A stretch of 64,000 nucleotides of DNA from Planctomycetota bacterium (lineage in GTDB: Bacteria; Planctomycetota; UBA1135). The position numbers and the translations under genes were made by a program. The notes beneath the pieces are model-generated. The model made no database searches, was not told the origin of the DNA, and was given only the letters and a program-made list of their open reading frames with translations. Location of the stretch: positions 620,001-684,000 of the forward strand of contig SHNF01000002.1 of the NCBI GenBank assembly GCA_004295085.1. Reading direction: 5' to 3'. Numbering within the stretch: position 1 is the first letter of the stretch; each line of letters starts with the position of its first letter. Shown piece after piece: positions 52,924 to 62,167 of the stretch.

Positions 52924-55617
52924 ATGCATGCCTTCGACGCACTCGCGCTGATCTCTGCCGCCGTTGCGGCTGCGGCGCAGGACCTGCAGCTTTCCTCGCA
53001 CGGCGCCGGCGGGGATCAGGAAGGCTGGGCCGTGTGCGTGGCGGGCGACATGAACGGAGACGGGTTCGCGGACATCGCCGTAGGCGCGCCGCAAAGTTTC
53101 GTGGAGGGCCGCGCCGCCGCTGGATATGTGCGCGTGATTTCCGGCAAGACCGGCGCCACGCTGCACAAGTTCCAGGGCCTCACGGACCGCGACGAGTTCG
53201 GCTGTGCCGTGGCGCCCGCTGGCGACGTGGACGGCGACCTGCACGCAGACCTGCTGGTCGGCGCGCGCTTCGATGACAGCGCCGGCGTACGCTTCGGCGC
53301 CGCGCGGGTCTACTCAGGCGCGAGCGGCGCGATTCTGCACACGTTCACCGGCGACTCGAGCCTGAGCGAGTTCGGAGCTGCCGTCGGCAGAGCTGGCGAC
53401 GTGAACGGCGACGGCGTCACCGATTTGATCGTAGGTGCGCCGCGCAGCGACGCCGGCGGCCATGACGCCGGCGCGGTGCACGTGTACTCGGGCAAAGACG
53501 GAGCTCTGCTGTTCCAGTTCCTGGGCGACGTCGAGTCCGGCAACTTCGGCCAGGCTGTGTGTGGGATCGGCGACTGGACCGGAGATGCGCGCGCCGAGAT
53601 CGCCGTGGGCGCGCCGCGCGCCGGCGCCGACGGGCGCGGCCTCGTTCAGGTCTTCTCCGGCCGCGACGGCGTGATGATGCGCAGCCTGCCGGCGCCGGCG
53701 GAGGTAGCCGGCTTCGGCACGTCCGTGGCTTCCGCGGGCGACGCCGACCTGGACGGCCAGACCGACCTCCTGGTCGGCGCGCCCGGCGGAGATGCCGCCA
53801 GCGCGGATCCAGGCAGCGCCCTGCTGTACTCCAGCAAGGATGGATCGCTCTTGCGCTCCCTGCGTGGATTCGGCCTCGGCAGCCGTTTCGGCCATTCCGT
53901 CGCCGCCGGGGGCGATCTGAATGGCGACGCCTACGGCGACCAGCTGGTCGGCGCGCCTCTGGATTCCGGAAACGGCGCGGAGGCCGGCGCCGTGGTGGCC
54001 TTCTCCGGCAAGGACGGAGTCATCCTGCAGGCCGTTTACGGCGCTCCCCTGGAGCAGCTCGGCTTCTGCGTGGCCGGCGGCGTAGACATCGACGGCGACC
54101 GCGCGATCGAGATCATCGCCGGCGCGCCCATGGCGGAGGAAGGCGGCAAGAGCTCCGGTGTGGCTCGCGTGTACACGACGCAACGCCGGGCCTTGGACCC
54201 GAGTTCCGGTGCGCCCGCCGGCAACCTGGCGCTCGAAGATGACGGAGGCGACGTCGCCCCCGGCTACGACGAGGCGGCGTACACGGAACCTGTCGGCGAC
54301 TATTACACGTACAACTACTACTACGACAGCGGCTACGACGGCTATGGCGGCGTGGTCGGATACAGCTACGTGTATCCGTGGGTCTGGGGATGGAACTGCT
54401 GGTCGCCCTGCTACTGGTCATTCTGGAGCTCGCCCCGCTGGTGCTGGGGCTGGAGCTATCCGAGCAGCTTCGGCTTCTGCTGGGGTTGGAGCTGGTGCAG
54501 TCCGTGGTGGTCTTCCTGGTGCGGATGGAACACCTGGTGCGGGCCTTCGTGGTGCAACCCGTGGTGGAACGACCCGTGGTGCTGGGATCCGTGGTGGTGC
54601 GACGACCAATGCGACCGCGACAACAACGGCGGGCACAATGGCGGTGGGCATAACGGCGGCGGCGATCCGCCTCCGCCCGGCGATGCCGGCCCATTCCGCG
54701 CGCAACCCTCGCCGCTCGCCGATCAGTCCGGCAACGGCGGCGGACTCAGCTCCGGCCCCGGTGGGCTGGTTGCGACGCGCCCTGCAGGCACGATCGTGCG
54801 CTCGTCGAGCGGCGGAACCCCGACCGGGATCGGCGGAGGATTAGGGAGTCCCGGGCCCGGCGGCCTTGCGGGAGGTGGTGCAAGAAAGATCGCACGCCCT
54901 GCCGGCGGCGCGGTGACGCCGCGCGTTGCCCCGGCTCCGGCGCCGCGCCCCGCCAACCCGGTGCTGCCGCCCGCGCGCTCCCGCGGCGGCGTGGCGGCGC
55001 CGTACACCGGCTCTCGCGCCAATCTCTCGCCTCTGCACCCGAATCCCACTGCGACTTTGCAAGGCCGCGGCGGCGCGGTACCGATGCCGACGACGCGCCG
55101 TTCCGTGTGGACCACCGTTGGCGATGCTGCGCCTGCCGGCAGCGGCGCGACGGCGCAGCGGCCAGGAGCCGCAGCCCAGACCTCCTCGGTTCGCGGCCAG
55201 CAGCCTTCGGGTGGGAGCGCCAGTGCCGGTGGGCGTGCCATTGCTCCCGGCGGCAGCAACGGAACGGGCCGGACCGGTACCGCGGCGCGTCCTGCGCCTT
55301 CCCCCTCCGGCGGTCGCGGAGCCGTCGCGCCTCAGAGCCCCTCGGGTGGAAGTGGCCGCCCGAGCGGAGGGGGCGCCGGCAGTGGCGGACGCCCAAGTGG
55401 CGGCGGTGGAAGTCACGTCGGCAGCGCCGGCGGGGGTCACCCTGCGGGCGGCGCTTCGGCGCGGCCAAGCGGTGGCGGTGGTGGCAGCGTCCGGCCGAGT
55501 GGCGGAGGGGGCGGCGGCGGCCGTCCGAGTGGAGGCGGTGGCGGCGGCCGCCCGAGCGGGGGTAGCGGCGGCCGTCCCGCCGGCGGCGGAGCCTCGCGTC
55601 CCATGGGGCGCGGTTGA
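52924..55617 (+). CDS. Secreted FG-GAP protein with Trp/Cys-rich and Gly-rich tail
   Basis: 897 residues from the ATG at 52924, chosen because the signal peptide starts there (FDALALISAAVAAAAQ). Residues of about 20-420 form a seven-repeat FG-GAP propeller (DMNGDGFADI, DVNGDGVTDL, DADLDGQTDL, DIDGDRAIEI) with GAP-type loops. After an acidic Tyr-rich linker, residues of about 480-565 are an extreme Trp/Cys segment: 24 Trp and 11 Cys in 84 residues, with units such as SWCSPWWSSWCGWNTWC. Then a Gly/His stretch and some 300 residues of Pro/Gly/Ser/Arg low complexity ending in GGRPSGG repeats. The role is unknown. The tail looks like a surface-binding or cross-linking region. Confidence 0.75.
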   Translation: MHAFDALALISAAVAAAAQDLQLSSHGAGGDQEGWAVCVAGDMNGDGFADIAVGAPQSFVEGRAAAGYVRVISGKTGATLHKFQGLTDRDEFGCAVAPAGDVDGDLHADLLVGARFDDSAGVRFGAARVYSGASGAILHTFTGDSSLSEFGAAVGRAGDVNGDGVTDLIVGAPRSDAGGHDAGAVHVYSGKDGALLFQFLGDVESGNFGQAVCGIGDWTGDARAEIAVGAPRAGADGRGLVQVFSGRDGVMMRSLPAPAEVAGFGTSVASAGDADLDGQTDLLVGAPGGDAASADPGSALLYSSKDGSLLRSLRGFGLGSRFGHSVAAGGDLNGDAYGDQLVGAPLDSGNGAEAGAVVAFSGKDGVILQAVYGAPLEQLGFCVAGGVDIDGDRAIEIIAGAPMAEEGGKSSGVARVYTTQRRALDPSSGAPAGNLALEDDGGDVAPGYDEAAYTEPVGDYYTYNYYYDSGYDGYGGVVGYSYVYPWVWGWNCWSPCYWSFWSSPRWCWGWSYPSSFGFCWGWSWCSPWWSSWCGWNTWCGPSWCNPWWNDPWCWDPWWCDDQCDRDNNGGHNGGGHNGGGDPPPPGDAGPFRAQPSPLADQSGNGGGLSSGPGGLVATRPAGTIVRSSSGGTPTGIGGGLGSPGPGGLAGGGARKIARPAGGAVTPRVAPAPAPRPANPVLPPARSRGGVAAPYTGSRANLSPLHPNPTATLQGRGGAVPMPTTRRSVWTTVGDAAPAGSGATAQRPGAAAQTSSVRGQQPSGGSASAGGRAIAPGGSNGTGRTGTAARPAPSPSGGRGAVAPQSPSGGSGRPSGGGAGSGGRPSGGGGSHVGSAGGGHPAGGASARPSGGGGGSVRPSGGGGGGGRPSGGGGGGRPSGGSGGRPAGGGASRPMGRG

Positions 55618-55992
55618 GGTCCTGGCACGGCCGAAAGGAACGTCCCTGCTTCTAGGCGGACCCGCGGAGCGACATTTTTTTTCGCTGCGTCCTGTGCGCG
55701 CAACTTGCGCGCGAGGACTGCGTTACACCGCCTTGCTCCGCGAGCTACGGGATTCCACGTAGGGACGGAGTGGCTTTGAGCGCTAGAGTCCGCGCGTTCC
55801 CCTGCTGGGCCTCCCTTCCAGTAAACGGTTCCCCGCCTGAGCCGCTGATCCGCCTCCCCAAAGTGCGGGTCTAAATACCGCGGGCTTGCAGCCGCGCGGT
55901 TCGCGGGCAGGTCGTAGGCGCCTCCCCAAGCCGCCTGGCCGCGTCACGAGCGCACGCAGGCCGCCAGCGGCCCCACCGCACTCCCCAATGCC
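55618..55992. other. 375-base intergenic region before glycosidase genes
   Basis: No gene is visible. It contains a T8 run (55674-55682) flanked by AGCGA/TCGCT, a palindrome at 55696, and two copies of CGCCTCCCCAA (55851 and 55919). It also holds several GC-rich potential stems, including CCGCG(N)nCGCGG at about 55879-55900. A structured leader or an unannotated small RNA is possible, but I recognise no known riboswitch class. Confidence 0.4.
55696..55712. repeat. 17-base palindrome GCGCGCAA-C-TTGCGCGC
   Basis: Perfect 8-base arms around one base, 78 bases after the stop of the FG-GAP gene and just after a T8 run. It may be an operator for the gene at 55993 or part of a terminator. Confidence 0.45.
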
Positions 55993-57897
55993 ATGTGCAG
56001 AACTTGGCCCCTGTTCCTTCTGTTGACCGGTCTCGCTCCAGCGTCACTGTCCGCCCAGGAAGGCGGCTGCGACAGTCAGGCGCGCGGCGCCGGCGACGGC
56101 GACTTCGTCCTCGACCTCGATCGCAGGCTGCCGCCGGTTGGACCGCGCATGTACGGCGTCGTGGACCCGGCGATGACGCCGGTGGCCACGGAATTCTTCG
56201 GCGAGCTGCAGCCTGCGGGCGGTTTGCACCGCGCCAACCGCCGCATGGACGTGCTGGCCAATCGCGCCGGCCGCTCGGCGGAGCTGGTGCAGTACGCGCA
56301 CGCCATCGGCATGCGCTCGCACCTCACCTGCGTGGGCACACCGCGCAGCAACGCAACCGGCAACCCGCCCACGGAGGAGTGGCACACCCTTCCCGGATAT
56401 GCACGCACTCCACCGGCGGACATGCAGCTCTGGGCTGACGAGCTGGTCGCCATGCTCGCCGAGATGGAGGCGGAGCACGGCGTGCTCCCCGACCAGATCG
56501 AGATCTGGAACGAGCCGGACCGCGAGGAATGGTGGTCGGGCACGGACGAGGAGTATCTGCAGCTCTACTTCCTGGCCAGCCGGGCGGTCAAGGCCGCGTT
56601 CCCGCAGGTGCTGGTGGGAGGTCCCGCCCAGGCCAGCTCCGAATCCCTGGAAGACGGCTCCACCAGCACCTTGCTCGAGAAGATGGTGCTGCTGGCGTCG
56701 GCGCGCGGCAATCCCCTGGACTTCGTGTCTTGGCACCACTACGGCGCGGCCAACGAGCTGCGCTACCGGTGCACCGTCAAGGAGCTGCGCACGCTGGCCC
56801 ACAACAGCGGGCTGAGCCCGGCGCCGCGCATGATCGTGTCAGAGTGGAACATCTATCCCAACGGCGGCGAGAGCAATCCGCGCGCCATCGAGCTGGACGG
56901 CTCGCACGCGGCCGCCCAGGTCGCCGGCTTCCTGAGCAGCGCGGTCATGGCGGGCCTGGACGCCAACTGCTTCTTCATGGTGCAGGACGTCGAGGACGGC
57001 CAGTTCGACGTGCTGGACCTCACCGGCGCCGGCAACGGCGTGTTCACGCACCGCGGCGTCAAGAAGCCGGTGTACCGGCTGATGGAGTTCCTCTATCCGA
57101 TGGCCTTGCAGGACCGCCTGAACATCCAGTATCCCGTCGACGAATGGTCCGCGTCCGCGTTCGCGTCGCTCCTGCCCTCCGGCGACGTGCGGCTGGTCGC
57201 GGCCAACGACGTCCTGGACGAGCAGTGGGTGTGGAGCAACGCCTGCCGCGAGCGCGGAGCGCTGCCCGGCGCCCTCTGGAACGCGGTGGACCTGCTCAAC
57301 GACCTCGGGTTGCCGGTCACGATCGCCAATCTGGTCAATCTCGCCGGCCTCGCGGCCTGGGAGGCTGACGTGGTCATGGATGTCATGCCGATCGCGGAGG
57401 AGGCGCAATGGATCGCGCGCCACGCACGGGTTCTGCGCTTCCAGGTGCGCAACGGCACGCTGGCGCCGGTCCGGGCCTGGCGCTTCGACGCCAGCCACAA
57501 CGCACCGGCTACGCGCCGCGACGAGATCCTGCCGGACCTGACCGCGATCGAGGAGAACGCGCAGCAAGCGGCCTGGAACGCCGCGGCCGCCTACTTCGAC
57601 AGCGAAGGGATCACCCTTCCGGACCCCTGGACCATTACGGAATGGCCCGGGAGCCCGCAAGAGCTGGCCGCCATGCTGCATACGACCTTGAGCATCGCCG
57701 AGCGGGGATGGGAGCTGTTCTATGCCACCCTGGAGGCCGAGCGGCTTGCCGATCGGGTGGAGCTGAACGAGCTGCCGGCCACCCGCCTCACGGCCGAGGA
57801 CCCGCTGGATGCCCTGGTGGTCCAGAATGGCACCACCCTGGAGATCACCTTGCAGCCCAATGCGGTGACGGTGGTGGACCTGGCTCTCCTGCCTTAG
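55993..57897 (+). CDS. Secreted glycoside hydrolase-like protein (clan GH-A), first paralogue
   Basis: A 634-residue exported protein with a signal peptide (FLLLTGLAPASLSAQ). Residues of about 45-400 look like a TIM-barrel glycosidase of clan GH-A, nearest in feel to GH39-type enzymes. QIEIWNEPDREEWW provides the acid/base Glu174, and MIVSEWNIYPNG provides the nucleophile Glu284, 110 residues apart as expected. FVSWHHYG supplies substrate-binding aromatics. The last 230 residues are a second beta/alpha region present in the neighbour too. The substrate is unknown. No ribosome-binding site precedes the ATG. It is followed by a paralogue with about the same length. Confidence 0.65.
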   Translation: MCRTWPLFLLLTGLAPASLSAQEGGCDSQARGAGDGDFVLDLDRRLPPVGPRMYGVVDPAMTPVATEFFGELQPAGGLHRANRRMDVLANRAGRSAELVQYAHAIGMRSHLTCVGTPRSNATGNPPTEEWHTLPGYARTPPADMQLWADELVAMLAEMEAEHGVLPDQIEIWNEPDREEWWSGTDEEYLQLYFLASRAVKAAFPQVLVGGPAQASSESLEDGSTSTLLEKMVLLASARGNPLDFVSWHHYGAANELRYRCTVKELRTLAHNSGLSPAPRMIVSEWNIYPNGGESNPRAIELDGSHAAAQVAGFLSSAVMAGLDANCFFMVQDVEDGQFDVLDLTGAGNGVFTHRGVKKPVYRLMEFLYPMALQDRLNIQYPVDEWSASAFASLLPSGDVRLVAANDVLDEQWVWSNACRERGALPGALWNAVDLLNDLGLPVTIANLVNLAGLAAWEADVVMDVMPIAEEAQWIARHARVLRFQVRNGTLAPVRAWRFDASHNAPATRRDEILPDLTAIEENAQQAAWNAAAAYFDSEGITLPDPWTITEWPGSPQELAAMLHTTLSIAERGWELFYATLEAERLADRVELNELPATRLTAEDPLDALVVQNGTTLEITLQPNAVTVVDLALLP

Positions 57898-57921
57898 TCC
57901 GCTCCCGCGGCAGAACCGGGC

Positions 57922-57951
57922 TTGGCACGACGGGAACTACGTGTCTATACT
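57922..57951 (+). promoter_or_regulatory. Promoter of second glycosidase paralogue
   Basis: TTGGCA (57922-57927), 18 bases, TATACT (57946-57951) is a near-consensus promoter. The -10 lies in the centre of an inverted repeat GTGTC-TATACT-GACAC (57941-57956), which a repressor could use. It predicts a leader of about 175 bases. Confidence 0.6.
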
Positions 57952-57962
57952 GACACCTCCCC

Positions 57963-57984
57963 TGCCGGAAGCCCCTTTCCGGCA
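57963..57984 (+). other. Leader hairpin TGCCGGAA-GCCCCT-TTCCGGCA
   Basis: Perfect 8-base arms with a 6-base loop lie at the predicted 5' end of the mRNA of the second glycosidase paralogue, 12 bases after the -10 element. It could stabilise the transcript or serve as a regulatory structure; it could also terminate the upstream gene, though no T-run follows. Confidence 0.4.
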
Positions 57985-58131
57985 ACCCTCGGCCTAGGCG
58001 CCGGGTTCCTCCCCACTTCGGACCCAGGGCGGCAGCCCCCTGACCGCCGCGGTCCATCAACCTTCACAGCTCGTTCTCGCGTTCGCGGGTAGGCAGCCTG
58101 GCTCAGGCCGCAACGACAGCCCTCCTTCGTC

Positions 58132-60051
58132 GTGCGGAAAACCTCCCATTGTCTGCTCCTTGCCAATTCCGTTCTCGTCCTGGGCCTTGCCTCCGCGGGC
58201 GCCCAGGTGCCAGGCGCGCGCAGTAACAACCAAGCCCAAGGCGCCGGAGACGGTGACTTCGTCATCAACCTGGACCGGTGGCTGCCGCCGGCCGGGCCGG
58301 TCATGTACGGGGTCGTGGACCCAGGAATCACGCCGGCCGCGGTGCAGTTCTACGGCGAACTGAGCCCCGCCGGCGGCTTGCAGCGCGCCACGCGCCGCAT
58401 GGACATCCTGGCGAACCAGGCCTATCGCGCAGCCGAGCTGGTCGCCTTCGCCCACTCCAACGGCCTGCGCTCGCTGCTCACCTGCGTGGGCACGCCGCGC
58501 GACAACGCCAGCGGCGATCCGCCCACCGAGGAATGGCACACGCTGCCCGGCTACGCGCGCACTCCGCCGCTGGACATGCAGGCCTGGGCCGACGACCTCG
58601 TGGCGATGTTGACGGAGATGCAGTCGCGCTACGCGCTGCTCCCGGATTACGTCGAAGTCTGGAACGAACCCGAGCGGGAGGAATGGTGGACCGGGACGCG
58701 CGAGCAGTACCTGGACCTATACCGCATCACCAGCGTCGCCCTTAAGAGCGCGTTCCCGCAGGTGCGCGTGGGCGGGCCCGGCCTCGCCAGCTCGGAGTCC
58801 ACCCTGGACGGCCCGAACACGCTGCTGGAAGCCATGGTCGTGCAAGCGGGCGAACTGGGCAATCCGCTCGATTTCCTGTCCTGGCACGACTACGGCGCGG
58901 GCGGTGAGATCCGTTACCGCAGCGCCGTGGAGGAGCTGCGCGCCCTGGCGCAGGCCAGCGGCCTGAATCCGGCTCCGGAGCTGTTCGTTACCGAGTGGAA
59001 CATCTATCCCAACGGCGGAGACGACAACCCCAACGCCATCGAGCTGGACGGCCCGCACGCGGCCGCCAAGGTCGCGGGCTTCCTGGCCTCCGCGCACAAG
59101 GTCGGCCTGGACGGACACTGCTTCTTCATGCTGCAGGACGCGGAGGAAGCCCAGTTCGAAGTGCTCGACCTGACCGGCGCCAGCACCGGAGCATTCACGC
59201 ACCGCGGCGTGAAGAAGCCGGCCTTCCGGCTGATGGAATTCCTCTATCCGATGGCCCAGCAGTCCACGCTCGTACTCCAGTATCCGGCCAACGAATGGGC
59301 CGTCTCTGCCTTTGGCGCGCTCCTGCCCGACGGCGGCCTGCGCCTCGTCGTGGCCAACGACGTGGTGGACGAAGCCTGGGTCTGGACCAACGGCTGCCGC
59401 GAACGCGGAGCCGAGCCGGGCGTGCTGTGGAACGCCGTGGAGCTGCTGAACGACATGCGGCTCCCGATCACGCACGTCAACCTGGTCAACGTCGCCGGCC
59501 TGGAGCCCTGGGAAGCCGACGTCGTGCTGGCCGTGCAGCCGCTCGCCGAGGAGGCGCAATGGATCGCCCGCCACCCGCGCACAGTGCGCTTCCAGACGCT
59601 AGGAGGCGCCCTCGTGCCGGTGCAGGCCTGGCGCTTCGACCCGACCCACAACGCCCCTGCAGCGCGCCGTGACGAGATCCTTCCGGAGGTGGAGGCCGCC
59701 GAAGTGACCGCCCAGCACTCCGCCTGGGATGCGATCGCCGCGTTCTTCGCCGGTCATGGCGTCAAGCTGCCGGATCCCTGGAACATCGAGGAGTGGCCAG
59801 GCAGCCCGGAGGAGTTGGCGGAAGTGCTCGGGATCACGCTCAGCCTCGCCGAGGAAGCTTGGGAGCTGTTCTACGAGACCCTGGAGGCGCAGCGCCTGGC
59901 CCGCCGCGCCGAGCTGAACGACCTGCCCGCTACGCGCCTGGTTGGAGAGACTCCGGAAGCGGCGTTGGTGCTGCGCAACAGCGACTTCATCGAGATCACG
60001 CTGCTTCCCAACTCAGTGACGGTTGTGGATCTCCACGTGCTCCTGTACTAG
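58132..60051 (+). CDS. Secreted glycoside hydrolase-like protein (clan GH-A), second paralogue
   Basis: A 639-residue exported protein, paralogous to the gene at 55993 along its whole length. The signal peptide is LLLANSVLVLGLASAGAQ. Catalytic candidates are conserved: YVEVWNEPEREEWW with Glu179 and LFVTEWNIYPNG with Glu288. FLSWHDYG replaces the first copy's FVSWHHYG, and the barrel N-terminus MYGVVDPGITPAAVQFYGEL also matches. The two differ enough to suggest an old duplication, perhaps with different substrates. GTG start. It has its own promoter and a long leader, so it is regulated apart from the first copy. Confidence 0.65.
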   Translation: MRKTSHCLLLANSVLVLGLASAGAQVPGARSNNQAQGAGDGDFVINLDRWLPPAGPVMYGVVDPGITPAAVQFYGELSPAGGLQRATRRMDILANQAYRAAELVAFAHSNGLRSLLTCVGTPRDNASGDPPTEEWHTLPGYARTPPLDMQAWADDLVAMLTEMQSRYALLPDYVEVWNEPEREEWWTGTREQYLDLYRITSVALKSAFPQVRVGGPGLASSESTLDGPNTLLEAMVVQAGELGNPLDFLSWHDYGAGGEIRYRSAVEELRALAQASGLNPAPELFVTEWNIYPNGGDDNPNAIELDGPHAAAKVAGFLASAHKVGLDGHCFFMLQDAEEAQFEVLDLTGASTGAFTHRGVKKPAFRLMEFLYPMAQQSTLVLQYPANEWAVSAFGALLPDGGLRLVVANDVVDEAWVWTNGCRERGAEPGVLWNAVELLNDMRLPITHVNLVNVAGLEPWEADVVLAVQPLAEEAQWIARHPRTVRFQTLGGALVPVQAWRFDPTHNAPAARRDEILPEVEAAEVTAQHSAWDAIAAFFAGHGVKLPDPWNIEEWPGSPEELAEVLGITLSLAEEAWELFYETLEAQRLARRAELNDLPATRLVGETPEAALVLRNSDFIEITLLPNSVTVVDLHVLLY

Positions 60052-60136
60052 CGGCGGCCCATGCGGCGGCAGAGCATGGACTGACCGCCGCCGGCAGGGG
60101 CGTGCACGCGCGCAGAGACCGGACCGTGAGGGCCGG

Positions 60137-60142
60137 TATCCT
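60137..60142 (+). promoter_or_regulatory. Candidate -10 element TATCCT
   Basis: TATCCT (after GG) ends six bases before the ATG at 60149, which would give a leaderless mRNA for the M28 peptidase. No -35 is visible. Confidence 0.3.
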
Positions 60143-60148
60143 GCGCAC

Positions 60149-62161
60149 ATGCCGGCCCTTGCCTTGTTGCTTCTTGCCCTGCCGCAGGACGGAACGCTCC
60201 TGTCCCCGGAACTGCGCCGCCTGTTCCATGAGGAGCTCAGCGGCGAAATCGCCAAGGAGCACGTGATCCAGATCACGCGCCACCATCGTGTGCAGGCGTC
60301 CCGCGGGTACCGTGACGCGGCGCGCTACGTGCTCGAGCAGCTGCGCCGCTACGGATACTCGGAATCGCAGGCCTGGATCGAGTCCTTCCCCAGCGACGGC
60401 AGGGTCGTGCACCAGACCTGGCAGTCGCCCTCGGGCTGGCACGTCGAATCGGCCGAGCTGCGCATGGTCGAGCCGGCGGACGAATGCATCGTGCGTTATC
60501 CCGAGATCGCCATGAGCCTTGTGACCTACAGCAACCCGGGCGACGTCACTACGGAGCTGGTCTGGGTAGGCAGCGGCGAGCGCGAGGACGACTACACGGG
60601 CAAGGACGTGCGCGGCAAGTTCGTGTTGGCCACCGGCTACGGCGGCGCCGTGCACCGGCTCGCGGTGCTGCAGCACGGCGCGGCGGCGGTGGTCTGCTAC
60701 CTGGACGACGAGCGCGCCATGCAGTATCCCGACATGCTCCAGTACACGGGCATGTGGCCGCGCACCGAGGAGCTGGCGCGCACCACCTTCGGCTTCAATC
60801 TGACCCGGCGCCAGGGCGAGCGGCTGCGCGCGCTGCTGCAGGAGGGGCGCAAGGTGGTCCTGCGCGGCCGCGTGCAGGGACCCGGGCTCGAACCCTTCTT
60901 CCTGGACGTGGTGGTCGCCAGGATCACAGGCAGCGAGCGCCCGGACGAGGAACTGGTCTTCAGCGCGCACCTGGACCATCCCAAGGAGTCGGCCAACGAC
61001 AACGCCAGCGGCTCCGGCGCCATTCTGGACGTCGCCCGCGGACTGCGCGCGCTCATCGACTCCGGGCGCCTGCAGCGCCCGGCGCGCACCCTCACCTTCC
61101 TCTGGGTCCCGGAATGGCACGGCACGATGGCGTACATCGACCAGCATCCGGAGCTGCGCGGGCCGGAGCTCGGCGGGAAGGTGCTCGCCAACATGAACCT
61201 GGACATGGTGGGCGAGCACCTGGAGCTGCTGCACAGCAAGCTCGTCCTCACGCGCACGCCCGACTCCCTGCCCAGCGTGGTCAACGACGTCATCATCGAC
61301 ATGGCGGCCATGGTGGACCGCATGGACGTACGCACCCCGCGCGGCAGCTTGAGCGCCTTCAACTATCGCGTCACGCCCTACAGCGGCGGCAGCGACCACA
61401 TGATGTTCATCGACCGCAAGATTCCCGCGGTCATGTTCAGCCACGACCCCGACTATACGCACCACACCAGCGAGGACACGCCTGACAAGGTGGATCCCGT
61501 CGAGCTGGAGCGCTGCGAACTGATCGCCACCTGCGCCCTGTGGTACCTCGCCAACCTCGACGAGGACCAGGCGCTGCACCTGCTGCGCGTGGCCGAGGCG
61601 TCCGCGGCAGCCCGGGTGCGGCAGTCCTTCCCGATCTGGCCGTCTGCGTACCCCGACGTCGCGGGCATGCGCGCGACCGAGGAAGTGATCGCCCATGCCA
61701 TGGCCCGCGGCGGGCTGGTCGCGCACTGGTCCCAGGCGGCTCTGGGTTCGGTCGCGAGCTTCTGCTCCACGCCGGCCGTGCAAGCGGCGATCGAGCGCAG
61801 CTGCGCGCGGCTGCGCCAGCAGCACAAGTCCTACTTGCAGGAAGGCGGCTGGGGAGAGGCGGAGCTCCACCAGCTTCCCCCACAGGACGAACGAGTTCCA
61901 CAGCGCGGCACGCGCGGTCCGCTGGCCTTCGACCTGCCGGAGCGCCAGCTCCCGCCCGAGCGCGCATCGTGGTACGGCTCCCCCGACTTCCCATTCGACG
62001 GCGACATGCGCTTCGAGCTCGTGAACTTCGTGGATGGAGTGAGCAATGTCTCTGCCGTCGCGCAGGCGCTGTCGGCGGAGTTCCGCCCGGTTCCGGACGC
62101 TGCTGTGGCACGCTACCTCGAGGACCTGGTGAGCGTGGGCGTGCTGCGCTGGAAGGAGTGA
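60149..62161 (+). CDS. Exported M28-family zinc peptidase
   Basis: A 670-residue protein with a short signal-like N-terminus (MPALALLLLALPQ). The peptidase core is of M28 type, with a PA-like insert before it (GKFVLATGYGGAVHRLAVLQ). Metal ligands are visible in FSAHLDHPKESANDNASGSG (His and Asp), in VPEWHGTMAYI (Glu), in LDMVGEHLELL (Asp) and in YSGGSDHMMFIDRKIPAVMF/HHTSEDTPDKVDP (His). The last 150 residues are helical, then Pro/Gln-rich, and of unknown role. The ATG at 60149 was chosen because the longer frame lacks a signal. M28 members are aminopeptidases or carboxypeptidases; the specificity is not readable. Confidence 0.85.
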   Translation: MPALALLLLALPQDGTLLSPELRRLFHEELSGEIAKEHVIQITRHHRVQASRGYRDAARYVLEQLRRYGYSESQAWIESFPSDGRVVHQTWQSPSGWHVESAELRMVEPADECIVRYPEIAMSLVTYSNPGDVTTELVWVGSGEREDDYTGKDVRGKFVLATGYGGAVHRLAVLQHGAAAVVCYLDDERAMQYPDMLQYTGMWPRTEELARTTFGFNLTRRQGERLRALLQEGRKVVLRGRVQGPGLEPFFLDVVVARITGSERPDEELVFSAHLDHPKESANDNASGSGAILDVARGLRALIDSGRLQRPARTLTFLWVPEWHGTMAYIDQHPELRGPELGGKVLANMNLDMVGEHLELLHSKLVLTRTPDSLPSVVNDVIIDMAAMVDRMDVRTPRGSLSAFNYRVTPYSGGSDHMMFIDRKIPAVMFSHDPDYTHHTSEDTPDKVDPVELERCELIATCALWYLANLDEDQALHLLRVAEASAAARVRQSFPIWPSAYPDVAGMRATEEVIAHAMARGGLVAHWSQAALGSVASFCSTPAVQAAIERSCARLRQQHKSYLQEGGWGEAELHQLPPQDERVPQRGTRGPLAFDLPERQLPPERASWYGSPDFPFDGDMRFELVNFVDGVSNVSAVAQALSAEFRPVPDAAVARYLEDLVSVGVLRWKE

Positions 62162-62167
62162 CGGCCC

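Noticed and set aside
55860..55915. Possible tRNA or small structured RNA in the intergenic region
   Set aside because: A GGTTCG sequence and GC stems occur, but no acceptor, D or anticodon arm can be drawn.
57922..57940. Sigma-54 promoter (TTGGCAC as -24 element)
   Set aside because: The required GC-containing -12 element at the right distance is absent, while a good TATACT -10 is present.
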